From Actinocorallia longicatena (lineage in GTDB: Bacteria; Actinomycetota; Actinomycetes; Streptosporangiales; Streptosporangiaceae), in the NCBI RefSeq assembly GCF_039534125.1, contig NZ_BAAAUV010000018.1, forward strand, positions 1 through 64,000: 64,000 bases of DNA. The letters are read 5' to 3'. The stretch's first letter is position 1; each line of letters opens with the position of its first letter. Positions 26,296-35,416 of this stretch are shown here, piece after piece. Both the position numbers and the translations under genes were made by a program. The notes beneath the pieces are model-generated. The model was not told the DNA's origin. It saw nothing but the letters and a program-made list of their open reading frames with translations, and ran no database searches.

Positions 26296-27099
26296 TCAGG
26301 CGTCGAGCGCGCGGCGGTCCCCGGCCACCCGGCCGGGGTCCCAGCCGGGCGAGGGGATCGAGTCGAGCAGCAGGCGGGTGTAGGGGTGCCGGGGGTGGCG
26401 CAGGATCCGCTCGGTCTCGCCGCGCTCGACGACGCGGCCGTGCCGCATGACGATCGCGGTGTCGGTGATGTAGCGCACCACCGCCAGGTCGTGGCTGACG
26501 AAGACGTAGGAGATGCCCGAGGCCCTGCGCAGCTCGTCGAGGAGGGTGAGGATCTGCGCCTGGATCGAGACGTCCAAGGCGGCGACCGACTCGTCGAGCA
26601 CGAGGACGCGCGGCCGGATGCCGAGCGCCCGGGCGATCGCGGCGCGCTGCCGCTGCCCGCCCGACAGGTCGCGGGGCAGGGAGTCCCCGGCCCGGGCGCT
26701 GAGCCCGACCTGGTCGAGGAGCTCGGCGACCCTGGCCGCGCGGTCGCGCGCCGAGCCGCCGGAGTGCAGCCGCAGCGGCTCCTCGACGGACTGCGCGACG
26801 GTCCGCCGCGGATCGAAGGACCCGTACGGATCCTGGAAGATCATCTGAAGCAGGCCCGCCTGCCGGAGCCGGGCGCGGCGCCCCCGGCTCGCGGCGGGAC
26901 GGCCGTCGAGCGTCACGGTCCCCGACGTCGGGCGTTCCAGCCCGGCCAGGATCCGGGCCGTCGTGGTCTTGCCCGATCCGGACTCCCCGACGATCCCGAG
27001 GGAGGCCCCCGGCATCAGGTCGAAGCTCACGTCGTCGACCGCGGTGACGGATCCGAACGTCTTCACCAGCGATTTCACGCTGAGGACGGGCTCGCTCAC
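26296..27099 (-). CDS. Peptide-type ABC importer ATPase (DppF/OppF-like)
   Basis: 267-residue ABC ATPase. Walker A GESGSGKT, the signature LSGGQRQRAAIARAL, Walker B VLVLDESVAALDVS and the switch region YVFVSHDLAVVRYI are intact. The C-terminal HPRHPYTRLLLDSIP is typical of oligopeptide importers. The GTG start at 27099 overlaps the preceding stop as GTGA. Note Ser in place of Pro in the Walker B extension (DES rather than DEP). It acts with the DppD-like ATPase. Confidence 0.92.
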   Translation of the reverse strand: MSEPVLSVKSLVKTFGSVTAVDDVSFDLMPGASLGIVGESGSGKTTTARILAGLERPTSGTVTLDGRPAASRGRRARLRQAGLLQMIFQDPYGSFDPRRTVAQSVEEPLRLHSGGSARDRAARVAELLDQVGLSARAGDSLPRDLSGGQRQRAAIARALGIRPRVLVLDESVAALDVSIQAQILTLLDELRRASGISYVFVSHDLAVVRYITDTAIVMRHGRVVERGETERILRHPRHPYTRLLLDSIPSPGWDPGRVAGDRRALDA

Positions 27100-28079
27100 G
27101 AGGCGGCTCCTTCCGGATGGAGGCAGGCGACGAGCGACGGCCCGTGCGAGCCGAGTCCCGGGACGGTCTCGGCGCAGTCGCCGGCGGCCTGCGGGCAGCG
27201 GTCCCGGAAGGCGCAGCCCGCGGGGGCGTCGGCGAGCGACCGCGGATGACCGGCGATCGCCCTGATCACCGCCCTGTCGCCGTGCACCGACGGGCTCGCC
27301 TCGAGCAGGGCCCGTGTGTAGGGGTGGGCAGGGGAGCCGAACAGCGCCGCCCCCGCCGACTCCTCGACGATGCGGCCCGCGTACATGACGTACACCCGGT
27401 CGCAGATCGCCGCGGCGAGATCGAGGTCGTGGGTCACGAAGAGCATCCCGGTGCCGTGAGCCCGCTGGAGGTCCTTCAGCAGCGCGACCACCTCGGCCTG
27501 GGTCGTGACGTCGAGAGCCGTGGTCGGCTCGTCGGCGAGCAGCAGCTCGGGTTCGGTGGACAGCGCTCCCGCGATCACGACCCGCTGGAGCATGCCGCCG
27601 GAGAACTCGTGCGGGAACCGCCGCACGGCCGCTCGCGGATCCCGGATCCCGACCTGTTCGAGCAGGTCGAGCGCGCGTTCCCCGGCGGCCCGCGGCCGTT
27701 CGCCGCGGGCCCGCAGCCCCTCGGTGAGGTAGTCGCCGATCCGGCGGACCGGATTGAGCGACGCCCGCGGATCCTGAAAGATCATGGACGCCCGGGTGCG
27801 GCGCAGGTCGCGCAGCTCCCCGCGCCCGGCGGAGAGCACGTCCACGCCCGCCACCGTCACCCTGCCCTCGGTGCGCGCCCCCGCGGGCAGCATCCCGAGC
27901 GCGGAACGCGCGGTCAGCGACTTGCCCGAGCCCGACTCGCCGACGAGGCCGACGGTCTCGCCCCGCCCGACCCTGACCGAGACGCCGGACAGCAGCGGGA
28001 CGGCGTTCTCCCCCGAGCCGACGGCCAGGCCGAGCCCGGCGATGTCGAGGGCGTTCTCATGTCCGGAGCGCGAGGTCAT
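27096..28079 (-). CDS. Peptide-type ABC importer ATPase (DppD/OppD-like)
   Basis: 327-residue ABC ATPase with Walker A GESGSGKS, signature FSGGMLQRVVIAGAL, Walker B LLLADEPTTALDV and switch FVTHDLDLAAAICD. The C-terminus carries the oligopeptide-importer cysteine motif (PAGCAFRDRCPQAAGDC), which in this family can hold an iron-sulfur cluster. ATGA overlap with the permease gene upstream and GTGA overlap with the second ATPase show one coupled operon. Confidence 0.93.
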   Translation of the reverse strand: MTSRSGHENALDIAGLGLAVGSGENAVPLLSGVSVRVGRGETVGLVGESGSGKSLTARSALGMLPAGARTEGRVTVAGVDVLSAGRGELRDLRRTRASMIFQDPRASLNPVRRIGDYLTEGLRARGERPRAAGERALDLLEQVGIRDPRAAVRRFPHEFSGGMLQRVVIAGALSTEPELLLADEPTTALDVTTQAEVVALLKDLQRAHGTGMLFVTHDLDLAAAICDRVYVMYAGRIVEESAGAALFGSPAHPYTRALLEASPSVHGDRAVIRAIAGHPRSLADAPAGCAFRDRCPQAAGDCAETVPGLGSHGPSLVACLHPEGAAS

Positions 28080-28939
28080 CCGCGCTCACCCCGCTTCCTT
28101 CCGGCGCCGAAGTGCTCGCCGACGACGGTGACGCTGACGACCGTCAGCAGGACCGCGGCTCCGGGCAGCAGGCCGCTCCACGGCTCGCCCTGGAGGATCG
28201 CCCCCCGGGCCTGGCTGATCATCGAGCCCCAGTCGGCGTCCGGGGGCCTCACCCCGAGCCCCAGATAGGACAGCGAGGCCAGGTCGACCATCGCGTAGCC
28301 GAACGACAGAGCGCTCTGCGCGACGAGCATCGGCGTCACGTTGGGCAGCAGATGGCGGAGGGTCAGCGCGAGCTCGCCGAAGCCCATGACCCGGTAGGCC
28401 TCCAGATAGGGCCGTGCCCCCTCCTGGATCGCCACGTTGCGGACGACCCGGCCGACGAACGGGGTGTAGCCGACGGCCAGCGCGCAGATCGGAGCGGTCA
28501 GCCCGGGACCGCACACCGCGACGACGAGCATCGCCAGCAGCAGGCTGGGGAAGGCGAACACGATGTCCATGGCGCGGGACAGCAGGGCGTCGGTCCAGCC
28601 GCCCGCGCGCGCCGCCAGCAGGCCGATCGCGGTTCCGAGCAGTGCCGACAGCAGGACGACGCCGAGCGGAGCGAGCAGGGACAGCCGGGCCCCGTACATC
28701 AGCCGCGACAGCACGTCCCGGCCGGTGGAGTCGGTGCCCAGCCAGTGCCCGGCCGTCCCGGGCGGGGCCAGGGCGTCCAGGAGGCTCGTGGCCTGCGGCG
28801 AGTGAGGGGCGAGGACGGGCGCGAGGACCGCCGTCACCACGACGAGGGACAGGAACGCGAGCGCGAGGGTCAGCGTGAGCGGGCGCCGCCTGCCGCGGGC
28901 CGCGCGTCCGGCGCGCAGGGCGGGGATCGTGAGGGTCAT
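28076..28939 (-). CDS. Peptide-type ABC importer permease (DppC/OppC-like)
   Basis: 287-residue membrane permease with the N-terminal segment typical of DppC, LGTDSTGRDVLSRLMYGAR (the family hallmark) and a coupling motif around EAYRVMGFGELALTLRHLLPN. About six membrane segments are visible. Start ATG 28939 overlaps the DppB-like stop. Confidence 0.93.
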   Translation of the reverse strand: MTLTIPALRAGRAARGRRRPLTLTLALAFLSLVVVTAVLAPVLAPHSPQATSLLDALAPPGTAGHWLGTDSTGRDVLSRLMYGARLSLLAPLGVVLLSALLGTAIGLLAARAGGWTDALLSRAMDIVFAFPSLLLAMLVVAVCGPGLTAPICALAVGYTPFVGRVVRNVAIQEGARPYLEAYRVMGFGELALTLRHLLPNVTPMLVAQSALSFGYAMVDLASLSYLGLGVRPPDADWGSMISQARGAILQGEPWSGLLPGAAVLLTVVSVTVVGEHFGAGRKRGERG

Positions 28940-29922
28940 CGGCGGGGCCCTCCGCTGGTGACGCGCGGGTCGACGAACGGCAGCGCCAGGTCGACCAGGG
29001 TGTTGACCGTGACGAACAGGACGACGGCGATCAGGGCGATCCCCTGGACGACCGGGAAGTCCCGCCGCGCCACCGAGCCGACGAGCAGGGAGCCGACGCC
29101 GTCCAGGCCGAACGCGCTCTCCACCACGGCGGTGCCGACGAACAGGCTCGCCACCAGCAGCCCGATGATCGTGAGCAGCGGCGCCAGCGCGTTGCGCACC
29201 ACGTGCCTGCGGATCAGGGCGGCGCCGCCGACGCCGCGGCTGCGCGCGACCTCGACGTGCTCACGCCCCGCCTCCTCGCGGAAGGCGGCGTGGCCGACCC
29301 TGGCGAGGACGCCGAAGGCCGCCAGGGCCATCGCGATCGCCGGCAGGGTCAGGTGCCACAGCCGGTCGGCGAGGCCGGTGCCCGCGCCGGTGGAGGGAAA
29401 CCAGCCGAGGCCGACGGCGAAGACCGACAGCAGCCCGATGGCCGCGACGAACGTGGGCGTGGCCGTGGTGACGGCCGCCGCGACGCCCGCGATCCGGTCG
29501 GCGAGGCCGCCGCGGACGGCGGAGACCAGGGCCGTCGCGGTGCCGAGGACGATCGCCAGCGTCGCCGAGTACAGGACGAGCAGCCCGGACACGCCGAGCC
29601 TGCCGCCGATCAGTGACCGGACGCCGTCCTGGTAGGTCAGCGACGTGCCGAGGTCCAGCCGCAGCACCCCGCCGAGCCAGTCCAGGTATCCCCGGACGAA
29701 GCCCTGGTCGAGATGGTGCTCGTGGCGCAGCGCCTCGATCTGGGCCGGGGTCAGGCGGCGGCCGGCGGTCAGTGCCGCGACCGGATCGCCGGGGACCAGC
29801 CGGAGCGCCCCGTAGATGACGATCGAGGCGATCAGGACGGTGAGCAGCGCGCCCGCGGCCCGCCGTCCCGCCCACAGGGCGGCGCCCGTCCAGGGAGCGG
29901 GGGCCTTCTTCGGCACTCGCAT
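28936..29922 (-). CDS. Peptide-type ABC importer permease (DppB/OppB-like)
   Basis: 328-residue membrane permease. LLTVLIASIVIYGALRLVPGDPV is the usual first membrane segment with the PGDP motif, DLGTSLTYQDGV is the family loop, and EVARSRGVGGAALIRRHVVRNAL holds the EAA coupling loop. It begins three bases past the stop of the solute-binding gene. Confidence 0.93.
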   Translation of the reverse strand: MRVPKKAPAPWTGAALWAGRRAAGALLTVLIASIVIYGALRLVPGDPVAALTAGRRLTPAQIEALRHEHHLDQGFVRGYLDWLGGVLRLDLGTSLTYQDGVRSLIGGRLGVSGLLVLYSATLAIVLGTATALVSAVRGGLADRIAGVAAAVTTATPTFVAAIGLLSVFAVGLGWFPSTGAGTGLADRLWHLTLPAIAMALAAFGVLARVGHAAFREEAGREHVEVARSRGVGGAALIRRHVVRNALAPLLTIIGLLVASLFVGTAVVESAFGLDGVGSLLVGSVARRDFPVVQGIALIAVVLFVTVNTLVDLALPFVDPRVTSGGPRR

Positions 29923-29925
29923 CGG

Positions 29926-31554
29926 TCACTCGCCGCCGAGGGAAGCGGCCCACGGCGTGTTGACGTAGGTCTGCCGGGGGACGAGGCCGGTCAGGTGCCG
30001 GGCGTAGTAGACGTTCAGGGACTGCGTCACGATCGGGATGTTGACCAGGTCCGTCGCCATGATGGTCTGGGCCTTGGCCACCTCGCGGGCGCGCGCGGCC
30101 GGGTCCTCCGCGGCGATCGCGGCGGTGATGGCGGCGTCGTAGGCCTTGTTGGAGTAGCCGCCGAAGTTGTAGAAGCTGCCGGTCGTGAAGAACTGGTAGT
30201 AGGCGAGCGGCTCGGGGAAGTCGAGGTAGCCCGACGACAGGAACAGGTCGATGCCCGCGCGTGCGGGCGGTGAGGTGAACACCGCGCCGTACTGCTCGGC
30301 CGTGAGCGGCTTCAGCTCGACGTTCAGCCCCGCCCGGGTGGCGGAGTCGGCGATGGCCGTCGCGGTCTGGTTCTCCTCGTCGATGGCGGTCGTGTAGGCC
30401 AGGACGATCTTCTCCTTGGCCTTGGCGGAGCCGCCGAGCAGCTTCGCGGCCCTGGCGAGGTCCTGGGCGGGTTCGGGAAGCCTGTCGTACTCGGCCTGGT
30501 AGAGATCTTTCGCGTAACCCCAGGCCTCCGGCGGGACCAGGGCCCGCAGCGGCTGGGCGGTGCCCTTGTAGACCGCGCCGAGGATGCCCTTGTAGTCGAT
30601 GACGGCCTGGAAGGCCTGCCGGATCGCGGGGTCGCCGAGCGGGCCCTGGGGATTGAGGACCGACAGGAAGGTCGGGGACATGCTCGGCCCGAACAGCAGG
30701 TGCCCCTTCTCCTCCAGCCGCCCGTAGGCGGAGGGCGGGACGATGAACTGGCCGTCGACCTCGCCGCCGGCCAGCGCCGCGGCCTGCGCCGAGGGGTCGG
30801 TGATGAAGGTGAAGCGGACGTTCTCGACCTTGGGCCTGGCCGCGGTGTTCCACCAGCCGTCGTTGCGGGTGAGGGTGAGGTGCTGCGCCTGGGTCCAGTT
30901 CGCCACCTTGTAGGGGCCGGTGCACATCAGGCCGCCCTCGGCGGAGCCGAAGTCACGGCCCGCGGCCTCGGCGAAGTCCTTCTGCACGACGTAGAAGGCG
31001 GGCATGGCGAAGAAGTTCGGGACGAGGGCGTCCGGCTTCGCGAGCCTGATCGTGACCTCGGAGCGGCCGGTGACGTCGATCGACCGCAGGTTCGTGGCCC
31101 AGCTGATCCAGGAGGAGCCCAGCTTGGGATCGAGGACGCGCCGGACGCTGTAGACGACGTCCTCGGGGGTGACGGCCTTTCCGTCCCAGAACTTCACGCC
31201 CTCCCGCAGGGCGATTTTGTAGGTGAGCGGGTCGGGGTGCTCGACCGAGGTGGCCAGGGCGGGCTCGGGCTCGTAACCGGGGCCGAGGGTGAACAGGCCC
31301 TCGCACACGTTGGACACGACGGTGCTGACCGAAAGGATCGCGGACTGGGCCGGGTCCAGGGTGGGCGGCTCGCCCGCGGGGATGTTCCAGGTGACGGTGC
31401 CGACCTCCTTCACCGGGGCGGGGACCGCGGTGGTGAAGGTCCGCGTGGACGGCGTGCCGCCGGACGGCCCGCCGTTCCCGGCGCACCCGGTGAGGGCGCC
31501 TGCGCCGACGAGGACGGCCGTGAGAGAGGCTGAGGCTGAAAAGAAGGAAGGCAT
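29926..31554 (-). CDS. Peptide-type ABC importer solute-binding lipoprotein
   Basis: 542-residue family-5 extracellular solute-binding lipoprotein, first gene of the importer operon. The signal peptide ends in LTGC with lipidated Cys24; then TWNIPAGEPPTLDPAQS, the family N-terminus, and YKIALREGVKFWDGKAVTPEDVVYS, the conserved core, follow. I chose ATG 31554 over a longer in-frame start because it gives a normal signal peptide. The operon (binding protein, two permeases, two ATPases, hydrolase, DUF3237) suggests import of a peptide-like or amide/ester compound and its hydrolysis inside the cell. Confidence 0.9.
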   Translation of the reverse strand: MPSFFSASASLTAVLVGAGALTGCAGNGGPSGGTPSTRTFTTAVPAPVKEVGTVTWNIPAGEPPTLDPAQSAILSVSTVVSNVCEGLFTLGPGYEPEPALATSVEHPDPLTYKIALREGVKFWDGKAVTPEDVVYSVRRVLDPKLGSSWISWATNLRSIDVTGRSEVTIRLAKPDALVPNFFAMPAFYVVQKDFAEAAGRDFGSAEGGLMCTGPYKVANWTQAQHLTLTRNDGWWNTAARPKVENVRFTFITDPSAQAAALAGGEVDGQFIVPPSAYGRLEEKGHLLFGPSMSPTFLSVLNPQGPLGDPAIRQAFQAVIDYKGILGAVYKGTAQPLRALVPPEAWGYAKDLYQAEYDRLPEPAQDLARAAKLLGGSAKAKEKIVLAYTTAIDEENQTATAIADSATRAGLNVELKPLTAEQYGAVFTSPPARAGIDLFLSSGYLDFPEPLAYYQFFTTGSFYNFGGYSNKAYDAAITAAIAAEDPAARAREVAKAQTIMATDLVNIPIVTQSLNVYYARHLTGLVPRQTYVNTPWAASLGGE

Positions 31555-31789
31555 GGCGAAGAGACCCTTCGAGCTGGGGCGGGCCGGTGGAGGGGTGGCG
31601 CTGGCGCGCGGGTGATCGGACGTCGTGGTCGCCACGGGCGGCGGCCCGTTTCAGGGCATGGCTCGGCCCGGGTGGTCGATCACTGGGGAGACGTGCCGAT
31701 CGCGGGGTGGGAAGGGGAGGCGATCGCTCAAGGAGAGGTTCGGTGCCGGGGGAGGCCCGGCGGGGCGCGGAGCCTGTGCTCGCCGGCCG

Positions 31790-32374
31790 TCACGGGGCCC
31801 GCCTCCCGGCCGTCAGGAGGCTGACGAGCCGGTCGACGAGGCCGGGCATCCGGCCGTCCTCCCAGCGTTCGGGATCCTCGAGGCTGGAGACGTAGAAGCC
31901 GCGCAGAACGAGGTGCAGGACGTCGGCGGTGAAGGCGGCGTCACCGGCCCCGGCGTCGCGGGCCGCCTCGCCCAGCAGGTCGAGGCTGCGCCGGGAATCC
32001 TCCCTGAGCACCCCCAGTGCCTCGGAGTCGGGCCCGCTGCGGCCCAGGATCTCCATGAAGAGCCTGCGCAGCACCTGGTCGTCCCCGGTGGTCGTGACCG
32101 ACCACCGGGCGACGGCGCCGAGGCGGTCCGCGGCCTCCTCTCCCGCCACGACCTGGTCGATCTCGCCACCCCACGACTGGAACGCGTGTTCGATCGCATT
32201 GCGCAGCAGGGCCTCGCGGGTGGGCAGGTAGTTGGTGACGAGCGTGGTGGAGCCGCCGATCCGCTTGGCCACGGACCTGATGCTCACGCCGTCGAGCCCG
32301 CCCGTCGCCACGATCTCGAGGGTGGCCTCGGCGATCGTGGCGAGTCGCTGGGTGACGTCAATCTCCATCGGCAT
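31790..32374 (-). CDS. TetR-family regulator, divergent from amidase
   Basis: 194-residue TetR-type repressor. The N-terminal helix-turn-helix is seen as GGLDGVSIRSVAKRIGGSTTLVTNYLPTREALL in about residues 24-57; the rest is an all-helical ligand domain. ATG 32374 is supported by TACCGT seven bases upstream, which with TTGTAT 17 bases further gives a full promoter; an ATG six bases downstream is the alternative. Its own -35 box and that of the divergent amidase both lie in the palindrome 32406-32420, so it very probably represses both. The ligand may be an amide substrate of the neighbour. Confidence 0.88.
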   Translation of the reverse strand: MPMEIDVTQRLATIAEATLEIVATGGLDGVSIRSVAKRIGGSTTLVTNYLPTREALLRNAIEHAFQSWGGEIDQVVAGEEAADRLGAVARWSVTTTGDDQVLRRLFMEILGRSGPDSEALGVLREDSRRSLDLLGEAARDAGAGDAAFTADVLHLVLRGFYVSSLEDPERWEDGRMPGLVDRLVSLLTAGRRAP

Positions 32375-32381
32375 GGTCCGT

Positions 32382-32410
32382 ACGGTAACGACACGCGACC
32401 CGAAATACAA
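32382..32410 (-). promoter_or_regulatory. Promoter of the TetR gene, leaderless
   Basis: Minus strand: -35 TTGTAT (32405-32410), 17-base spacer, -10 TACCGT (32382-32387), then seven bases to the ATG at 32374. Confidence 0.65.
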
Positions 32411-32420
32411 CACCGTTGTA
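32406..32420. promoter_or_regulatory. TetR operator TACAAC-ACC-GTTGTA
   Basis: Perfect 6+3+6 inverted repeat between the divergent tetR and amidase genes. One arm forms most of the tetR -35 box and the other most of the amidase -35 box, so one bound dimer would block both promoters. Confidence 0.75.
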
Positions 32421-32444
32421 CATCAGCGTTGCATCACGTACTCT
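32416..32444 (+). promoter_or_regulatory. Promoter of the amidase gene
   Basis: -35 TTGTAC (32416-32421), 17-base spacer, -10 TACTCT (32439-32444). Transcription would begin near 32451, giving a short leader with an AGGAG ribosome site before the ATG at 32478. Confidence 0.7.
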
Positions 32445-32477
32445 CCTCGCGATCCCACGATCGACCTAGGAGCGGAC

Positions 32478-33896
32478 ATGGAACTCTGGCAGCTATCGGC
32501 GACCGAGCTCGCGGCGGGCATCGCGACCGGCGACTTCTCCTCGGAGGAGACCGTCCGGTCCTGCCTGGGCCGGATCGAGGAGACCAACCCGGTGCTGAAC
32601 GCCCTGGTCGACGTGCGTCCCGAGGACGCGCTGGCCGCCGCCCGCCTGGCCGACGCCGCGGTGGCCGCGGGCGCGGAGCTCGGCCCGCTGCACGGAGTCC
32701 CGGTCTCGACCAAGCTGAACACCGCCGAGCGCGGGGCCCTGACGAGCCACGGCCTCTCGGTCGCCGCGCGGGCCAGGGCCGTGGAGGACGACGCGTGCGT
32801 CGCCGCCCTGCGGGAGGCCGGTTCGGTGTTCCTCGGCCGCAGCAACGTGCCGGCCTTCTCGATGCGCTGGTTCTCCGCGAACGACCCGCACGGGCGGACC
32901 CTCAACCCCTTCGACGCCGCGCGCACGCCCGGCGGCTCCAGCGGGGGCGCGGCGAGCGGGGTGGCGGCGGGCATGACCCCGATCGGTCAGGGCAACGACA
33001 TCGCCGGGTCGATCCGGTACCCCGCCGCCTGCTGCGGGCTGGTGGGCCTCCGCCCGTCCACGGGGCTGGTCTCCGGCTGGGCGGCGCCGGACCCCTCGGC
33101 GCCGGAGTTCCCGCTGAGCTTCCAGGCGTGGGCCGTCCAGGGGGCGATCACCCGGACCGTCGCCGACGCCCGGCTGGCGCTGACCGCGATGGCACGTCCC
33201 GACCTGCGCGACCCGTTCGGCGTCCCTGCGCTGCCCGCGCCGGCGCGCCCGGCCGGGACGGTCCGCGTCCTGGTCGTCAGGGACGCGGGCCTGGCCGCAC
33301 CGCACCCGAGCGCGGACGCCGCCGTGGACGCCGCGGCGAGATGGCTGGCCGAGGCCGGATACGCCGTCGAGGAGACCGCCCTCCCGCTGCTGGGCGAGGC
33401 GGCGCGGCTGTGGTCGCTGCTGCTGATGGAGGACCTGAAGACCATGGCGTCCGGCATGCGCGAGCTGGGAGACGAGGCCACCCGGATCAACCTGGCGCTC
33501 GGCTTCGAGGCCGCCGCCGAACTGTGGGGCGCCGAGCCCGGCCTGCCGGCCTACATCCAGGGCTGGGCCCGCCGGGCGACGCTGATCACCCGCCTTCAGG
33601 AACTGCTCGGCGACGGCACGATCGTGCTGACCCCGGCCTCCGCCGAGCCCCCCTTCGAGCAGGACGCCGACATCCTCGACGCCGAGCGCGGCAAGAGCCT
33701 CTTCGCGGCCCAGTGGCCGATGACCTCCGTCCCGGTCCTGGGCTTCCCCGCCGTCACGGTCCCCACCGGCCTGGCGGACGGCCTGCCGGCGAGCGTCCAG
33801 CTCCTCGGCTCCCGATTCGCCGAACACCACCTCCTGGACGCCGCCCAGGCCGTCGAGGACCGCGCCCCCCGCCTCACCCCGGTGGCGTTCCCGTAG
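32478..33896 (+). CDS. Amidase signature family hydrolase
   Basis: 472-residue amidase. The Ser-cisSer-Lys triad is visible: Lys79 in PVSTKLN, the GGSSGG loop at 152-157, and the nucleophile Ser178 in DIAGSIR. Two positions deviate from the common sequence (STKLN for AVKDN, and AGS for GGS), so substrate choice may be unusual. No signal peptide. AGGAG lies upstream of the ATG. The divergent TetR gene shares its operator. With the peptide importer and CocE-like hydrolase next door it may belong to one amide/ester degradation pathway (inference). Confidence 0.92.
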   Translation: MELWQLSATELAAGIATGDFSSEETVRSCLGRIEETNPVLNALVDVRPEDALAAARLADAAVAAGAELGPLHGVPVSTKLNTAERGALTSHGLSVAARARAVEDDACVAALREAGSVFLGRSNVPAFSMRWFSANDPHGRTLNPFDAARTPGGSSGGAASGVAAGMTPIGQGNDIAGSIRYPAACCGLVGLRPSTGLVSGWAAPDPSAPEFPLSFQAWAVQGAITRTVADARLALTAMARPDLRDPFGVPALPAPARPAGTVRVLVVRDAGLAAPHPSADAAVDAAARWLAEAGYAVEETALPLLGEAARLWSLLLMEDLKTMASGMRELGDEATRINLALGFEAAAELWGAEPGLPAYIQGWARRATLITRLQELLGDGTIVLTPASAEPPFEQDADILDAERGKSLFAAQWPMTSVPVLGFPAVTVPTGLADGLPASVQLLGSRFAEHHLLDAAQAVEDRAPRLTPVAFP

Positions 33897-33899
33897 AGG

Positions 33900-35273
33900 T
33901 CAGGCGATCCAGATCGTCTTGGTGTTGCAGAAGGCGTGGATGCCCTCGGCGGAGAGCTCGCGGCCGTAGCCGGAGTTCTTGACGCCGCCGAAGGGGAGGT
34001 GGGGGTAGGAGGTGGTCATGCCGTTGATGAAGACCTGCCCCGCCTCGAGTTCGTCCACGAGGCGGTCGCGTTCGGCGGCGTCGGTGGTCCAGGCGTTGGA
34101 GCCGAGGCCGAAGTCGGTGGCGTTGGCCAGGGTGATCGCCTCGTCGAGGGAGGCGACCGTGAACAGGGACGCGACCGGGGCGAAGACCTCCTCGGCGAAC
34201 ATGCGCATGTCCTCGGTGACGCCGCCGACGACCGTGGGCGGGTAGTACCAGCCGTCGCCGGGCGGGCGCTCGCCGCCGCAGAGGATCGTCGCGCCCTTGC
34301 CGACGGCGTCGGCGACGAACGCCTCGACCTCCTCGCGGGACTTCTCGTCCACGAGCGGGCCCACGTCGGTGGACTCGTCCATCGGGTCACCGACCCTCAG
34401 GGCGCTCATCTCCTGGACGAACAGCCGCCCGAACTCCTGCGCGACGTCCTCGTGGACGATGAAGCGCTTGGCCGAGATGCAGCTCTGCCCGTTGTTCAGG
34501 CAGCGCGACGTCGCGGCGGCCTTGGCGGCGGCGGGCAGGTCGGCCGAGGGCATCACCACGAACGGGTCGCTGCCGCCCAGTTCCAGGACCGACGGCTTGA
34601 CCTCCGCCCCGGCCACGGCCCCCACGGCGCGTCCCGCGGGCTCGCTGCCGGTGAGCGTCACGGCCCGGACGCGTGGGTCGCGCAGGACCGCCTCCACCTG
34701 GCCCGACCCGATCAGCAGGGTCTGGAACGCCCCCTCGGGGAAACCCGCCCGCAGGAACAGCGACTCGAGGTACAGCGCCGTCTGCGGGACGTTCGAGGAG
34801 TGCTTCAGCAGCCCGGTGTTCCCGGCCATCAGCGCCGGGGCGGCGAACCTGATCACCTGCCACAGCGGGAAGTTCCACGGCATGACGGCGAGCACGGGAC
34901 CGAGCGGAAGATACCGGACGAAGGCCTGTGAAGCACCGACGGCACCGGAGTCGGCGGGCCGGTCGGCCAGGTACTCCGGGGCGTGCTCGGCGTAGAACCG
35001 GCACGCCGTGGCGCACTTCCTGGCCTCGGCCCGGGCCGCGGTGATGGTCTTGCCCATCTCCGTGGTCATGACCTTCGCGATCTCGTCCGCCTCGGCGTCC
35101 AGGAGGTCGGCCGCGGCGTTCATCCACTCCGCCCTGCGTTCCAGCGGCACGCCGCGCAGGACGCCGAACGCCGTGACGGCTCTGCCGATCCGCTCGTCGA
35201 CCTCCGGCCCGCTCAGCGCGTCGAAGGTCTTCTCCACCTTGCCGGTCGCGGGATTCGTCGTGGCGATCGCCAT
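33900..35273 (-). CDS. Succinate-semialdehyde-type aldehyde dehydrogenase
   Basis: 457-residue NAD(P)-dependent dehydrogenase of the succinate-semialdehyde group: it opens MAIATTNPATGKVEKTFD, has VMPWNFPLWQV at 130-140 with Asn134, FTGS-type LTGSEPAGR at 207-215, Glu231 in LELGGSDPF and Cys264 in NNGQSCISAKR. The ending GRELSAEGIHAFCNTKTIW is typical of this group. AGGAGG lies seven bases upstream of the ATG. It ends three bases from the amidase stop, convergently. Substrate is inferred from family resemblance only. Confidence 0.9.
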   Translation of the reverse strand: MAIATTNPATGKVEKTFDALSGPEVDERIGRAVTAFGVLRGVPLERRAEWMNAAADLLDAEADEIAKVMTTEMGKTITAARAEARKCATACRFYAEHAPEYLADRPADSGAVGASQAFVRYLPLGPVLAVMPWNFPLWQVIRFAAPALMAGNTGLLKHSSNVPQTALYLESLFLRAGFPEGAFQTLLIGSGQVEAVLRDPRVRAVTLTGSEPAGRAVGAVAGAEVKPSVLELGGSDPFVVMPSADLPAAAKAAATSRCLNNGQSCISAKRFIVHEDVAQEFGRLFVQEMSALRVGDPMDESTDVGPLVDEKSREEVEAFVADAVGKGATILCGGERPPGDGWYYPPTVVGGVTEDMRMFAEEVFAPVASLFTVASLDEAITLANATDFGLGSNAWTTDAAERDRLVDELEAGQVFINGMTTSYPHLPFGGVKNSGYGRELSAEGIHAFCNTKTIWIA

Positions 35274-35404
35274 TGCTGCCTCCTTATTCCTTCAGTCCCT
35301 CCGCGCCCTACCCCTTTCTCTGCTCGCGTAGGCCTCGAGGGCCGAGAGAGCCGTGCCGCGGGCCGGCCGGATGTGATCCCGAAATTTGTCACTATTCGTG
35401 CCGG

Positions 35405-35410
35405 TATGCT
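35405..35410 (+). promoter_or_regulatory. -10 box TATGCT for a leaderless gene
   Basis: TATGCT ends six bases before the ATG at 35417. No Shine-Dalgarno sequence is present, so the transcript probably starts at the start codon. Confidence 0.55.
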
Positions 35411-35416
35411 CCGTCA

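Noticed and set aside
31555..31789. Possible riboswitch or small RNA in the longest intergenic stretch
   Set aside because: No known riboswitch core, tRNA fold or strong hairpin can be seen; it contains only short GC-rich repeats.
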